Assembly (NCBI RefSeq): GCF_022378355.1 | Contig: NZ_JAKMAJ010000006.1 | Location: forward strand, 203,213 to 267,212 | DNA: 64,000 nt | Reading direction: 5' to 3' | Origin: Brenneria bubanii | GTDB lineage: Bacteria > Pseudomonadota > Gammaproteobacteria > Enterobacterales > Enterobacteriaceae | Shown here: one piece after another, positions 62,002-64,000 of the stretch | Numbering within the stretch: position 1 is the stretch's first letter | How the letters are laid out: every line of letters begins with the position of its first letter | The notes under the pieces: generated by a model | The model's database searches: none | The model's input: the letters and a program-made list of their open reading frames with translations, nothing else | Told to the model about the DNA's origin: nothing | Translations under genes and position numbers: made by a program

Positions 62002-62244
62002 CTAGGGTCGGTACCTTAACCTTTCATATAATCAAACAGACTCCGGGGAGGAACCTAGTGTCCCGGCGCGTTTTTCACGGAGTCGCATGCGCCTTGTCAA
62101 CCAACCTGAGTGTGGAGGCCGCTGACCGGACTGAAGTAGAAAAAAACCATGGAAGAATTTTCCTACCACCGCAGTCACGGGGTACCCTGCATCAAAGCCA
62201 GTTCACCTTAGCAAAAGTTTCCGCCATATACATCAGACAATCTC

Positions 62245-63807
62245 TTACTCCGATGCGGTTGCTTTATTTTTAGCCGCTGGTTTCCCTTTATATCGCTTAC
62301 CGTTACGGTTGGTTTTAGCCCCAATATTGACAATGCCCTGGCAGGTCGGGTAATTGATACATCCCCAAAAAGCGCCACTGCCTTTTTTGCCCGCACGCCG
62401 GCGCATCGCACCGCCACAGACAGGGCAAGGAGGAGACGGCGGCGCAGTGAACTTCACCGCCTGCGTTTTACCTTTCTCGACCAGATGCCCCGTCCACTGC
62501 GCCTGCCGCGACATAAACGTTTCCAGCGTCATCTGCCCCTGGGCAATCTCATCCAGCGCCTGTTCCCATAGCGCCGTCATACCCGGGTTTGTCAGCGCCG
62601 CCGGCAGGGCATCAATCAACTCGCCGGCAATCGGTGTGGAGAACAAGAATTTTCCTTTTTTCTCCAGGTATCCCCGCTTGAATAGCGTTTCCAGGATAGC
62701 GGCTCGCGTCGCTTCAGTTCCCAATCCGGCATTCTCTTTCAAAATTTTCTTAAGTTGAGGATCGCTGACGAATGCAGCCGCATTTTTCATCGCCGCAATC
62801 AACGTTCCATCAGTGAAGTGCGCCGGCGGCTTTGTTTGCAGGGTTTTAAGTTCAGCGCCGGCTACGGCACAGGACTGTCCTTTAACAAGTGTCGGGAGAC
62901 GGGCCTCATCATCGTCATTCTCCTTCGATTCACTGCCTTCATGCTGAAACAACGCTTTCCAGCCTGCTACGATCTCAACCTTACCGCGGGTACGAAACAG
63001 TTGGCCGCCAATATTGAAGGTTGCTTCAGTTACATCGACTTCATGGAGCGGCAGGAACTGCGCCAGGTAATGCTGTCGTATCAGTTGGTAGACCCTGAGC
63101 TCATCGGCAGACAACTTACTCAGGTCGAACGGCTGTTTTGTAGGAATAATACCGTGGTGAGCGGTGATTTTCTTATCGTTCCAGATCCGTGAAACGAAAC
63201 CTGTATCGAGTTTAGCCACTGTCGCACTCAGTGTGGGATCCGTTCGCGTAATGGCATTGAAAACCTGTGGGATTTCTTCACGCATTGACGTCGGCAGGTA
63301 ACCGCAATCGGTGCGGGGATAGGTTGTCGCTTTGTGGGTTTCATACAACGATTGAGCAATGCTCAATACCTGGTTTGCGCTCATCCCCCATTGGCGAGAG
63401 CAGGCCTGTTGCAGTGTACCCAGATCAAAGGCCAGAGGAGCTGACGCGTTCTTACGCTCCGTCCCCACATCAAGCACCAGGGCGCTACCCGTTTGCTGGC
63501 AAAGTTGCAGCACGGCCTGCGCCACATTTTGCTGAATACAGCGTTTCTCCTCGTCACAGTAGTTGGCGGCGGGCACCCAGTTGGCAGGGAAATTGATCCC
63601 CTCCTTCTGCAACATAGCCTGTACCTGCCAGTGCGGTTTTGACACAAAACTGGCAATTTCACGGTCACGGTTCACGACCAGCGCCAACGCGGGAGTCTGC
63701 ACCCGGCCGATCGACAAGACCTCGCCATACCCTTGTTCCCGGGCTTTCAGGGTATAAAGCCGGGTCAGGTTCATTCCCGTCATCCAGTCAGCCCGCGCTC
63801 GCGCCAT
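62245..63807 (-). CDS. topB: DNA topoisomerase III (type IA), N-terminal part missing
   Basis: A 520-residue C-terminal portion of a type IA topoisomerase. It starts within the family motif MARARADWMTGMNLTRLYTLKA. It includes LSIGRVQTPALALVV, the active-site tyrosine in TTYPRTDCGYLP, GLGTEATRAAILETL and a C-terminal zinc ribbon CPVCGGAMRRRAGKKGSGAFWGCINYP. Coding resemblance continues upstream without a start (AVQRLWLSALDEASIRQAL) to about 63925, then ends, and an in-frame stop lies at 63961-63963. The TOPRIM domain (about 150 residues) is not present, so the gene is broken or interrupted just before the window edge. Confidence 0.85.
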   Translation of the reverse strand: MARARADWMTGMNLTRLYTLKAREQGYGEVLSIGRVQTPALALVVNRDREIASFVSKPHWQVQAMLQKEGINFPANWVPAANYCDEEKRCIQQNVAQAVLQLCQQTGSALVLDVGTERKNASAPLAFDLGTLQQACSRQWGMSANQVLSIAQSLYETHKATTYPRTDCGYLPTSMREEIPQVFNAITRTDPTLSATVAKLDTGFVSRIWNDKKITAHHGIIPTKQPFDLSKLSADELRVYQLIRQHYLAQFLPLHEVDVTEATFNIGGQLFRTRGKVEIVAGWKALFQHEGSESKENDDDEARLPTLVKGQSCAVAGAELKTLQTKPPAHFTDGTLIAAMKNAAAFVSDPQLKKILKENAGLGTEATRAAILETLFKRGYLEKKGKFLFSTPIAGELIDALPAALTNPGMTALWEQALDEIAQGQMTLETFMSRQAQWTGHLVEKGKTQAVKFTAPPSPPCPVCGGAMRRRAGKKGSGAFWGCINYPTCQGIVNIGAKTNRNGKRYKGKPAAKNKATASE

Positions 63808-63930
63808 GCCGGCATGGTAAAGCGCCGCCGTCTTTTCACCAGGCAGCTTATTCGCCAGAGCCTGGCGAATACTCGCCTCATCCAGCGCGGATAACCAGAG
63901 CCGCTGTACGGCCCCCGTAAAGTTGTCAAC

Positions 63931-64000
63931 GCCAAGCTTTATGACCGTTTTTCGCCATTTTTAATGCCCGCTATTTGATCATTTTTGCTGACCGCTTTCT
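63931..64000. other. Sequence replacing the topB 5' part
   Basis: Upstream of codon AVQRLW the sequence is AT-rich and has no TOPRIM coding (TTTTTCGCCATTTTTAATGCC and following). It may be the end of an insertion sequence or a rearrangement boundary. Too little is visible to name it. Confidence 0.4.

Larger units (their letters stand above)
18335..64000. mobile_element. Integrative and conjugative element, SPI-7/PFGI-1 type (one end)
   Basis: Everything from the tRNA-Phe 3' end to the window edge belongs to one ICE: recombinase next to the tRNA, MobH-type relaxase homologue, accessory plasmid genes, a full MPF-G type IV secretion gene set (TraG-N, TIGR03755-57, TraC, TIGR03751/52/49/46/50/45/58, RAQPRD, TraD, PilL), ssb, DUF3577 and topB. 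Gene content and order match the SPI-7/PAPI-1/HAI2 group. AT-rich cargo blocks interrupt the backbone at 32-34, 39.3-44.3 and 52.5-53.5 kb. The distal end with attR, parA and repeats lies beyond 64000. Confidence 0.95.

Overview
The window joins two kinds of DNA. Bases 1 to about 18334 are conserved enterobacterial chromosome. The rest is most of one arm of an integrative and conjugative element (ICE) sitting in the 3' end of a tRNA-Phe gene. Core proteins (LexA, Zur, PlsB, DgkA, UbiA/UbiC, GroEL/GroES, FxsA, AspA, CutA, DsbD, YjdC, YhaJ/YhaK, YqjF/YqjG) read as close relatives of the E. coli proteins but are not identical. The joining of the yqjKFG-yhaJK block to zur-lexA-dgkA-plsB differs from E. 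coli. I infer a plant-associated member of Enterobacterales, most likely Pectobacteriaceae (Pectobacterium, Brenneria or Dickeya type). Genus cannot be fixed from the sequence alone.

Chromosomal part: yqjK (partial), yqjF, yqjG, yhaJ, yhaK, zur, a 0.97-kb AT-rich gap, lexA with two tandem LexA boxes, dgkA, plsB, ubiA-ubiC, groSL with a sigma-32 promoter, fxsA, aspA, cutA-dsbD-yjdC and tRNA-Phe.

ICE part (18335 to the end): it starts with a tyrosine recombinase, a MobH-type relaxase homologue that has lost the usual HD-domain metal ligands, and an FBH1-like helicase. From about 28.8 down to 22.9 kb lies a leftward operon of accessory plasmid-type genes (an N6-methylase-like protein, a YubB/DUF1281 protein, an ArdC-like antirestriction protein, a DUF3085-like protein and several unknowns). 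Almost every gene in it is preceded by an RNA leader of one shared design. After a small HTH regulator, an Ash/C4-like region and a second recombinase comes an unusual 1-kb non-coding zone. The type IV secretion (MPF-G) genes follow in two blocks, 34.4-39.2 kb and 44.3-59.8 kb. Cargo interrupts or flanks them: a two-gene operon of unknown function with a 4-TM partner (32.1-33.7 kb), a coiled-coil McrB-like ATPase with a DUF2357/McrC-like nuclease (39.7-44.1 kb), a DUF7000-like gene (52.7 kb) and a DUF4160/DUF2442 pair (60 kb). The window ends with ssb, a DUF3577 ICE replication protein and a 5'-truncated topoisomerase III gene.

The most novel signals are non-coding. (1) A structured element of about 200-220 nt occurs three times (28.9, 31.7 and 61.7 kb); its stems show compensatory changes and it carries C(UUCG)G loops on the minus strand. 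(2) Nine leaders directly upstream of accessory genes carry three mutually complementary segments in which one segment can pair either with an upstream strand or with the sequence between the Shine-Dalgarno and the start codon. Together they suggest an RNA-based control circuit for the ICE accessory operon. The best candidate defence systems are the McrB/DUF2357 pair and the unrecognised protein plus 4-TM pair.
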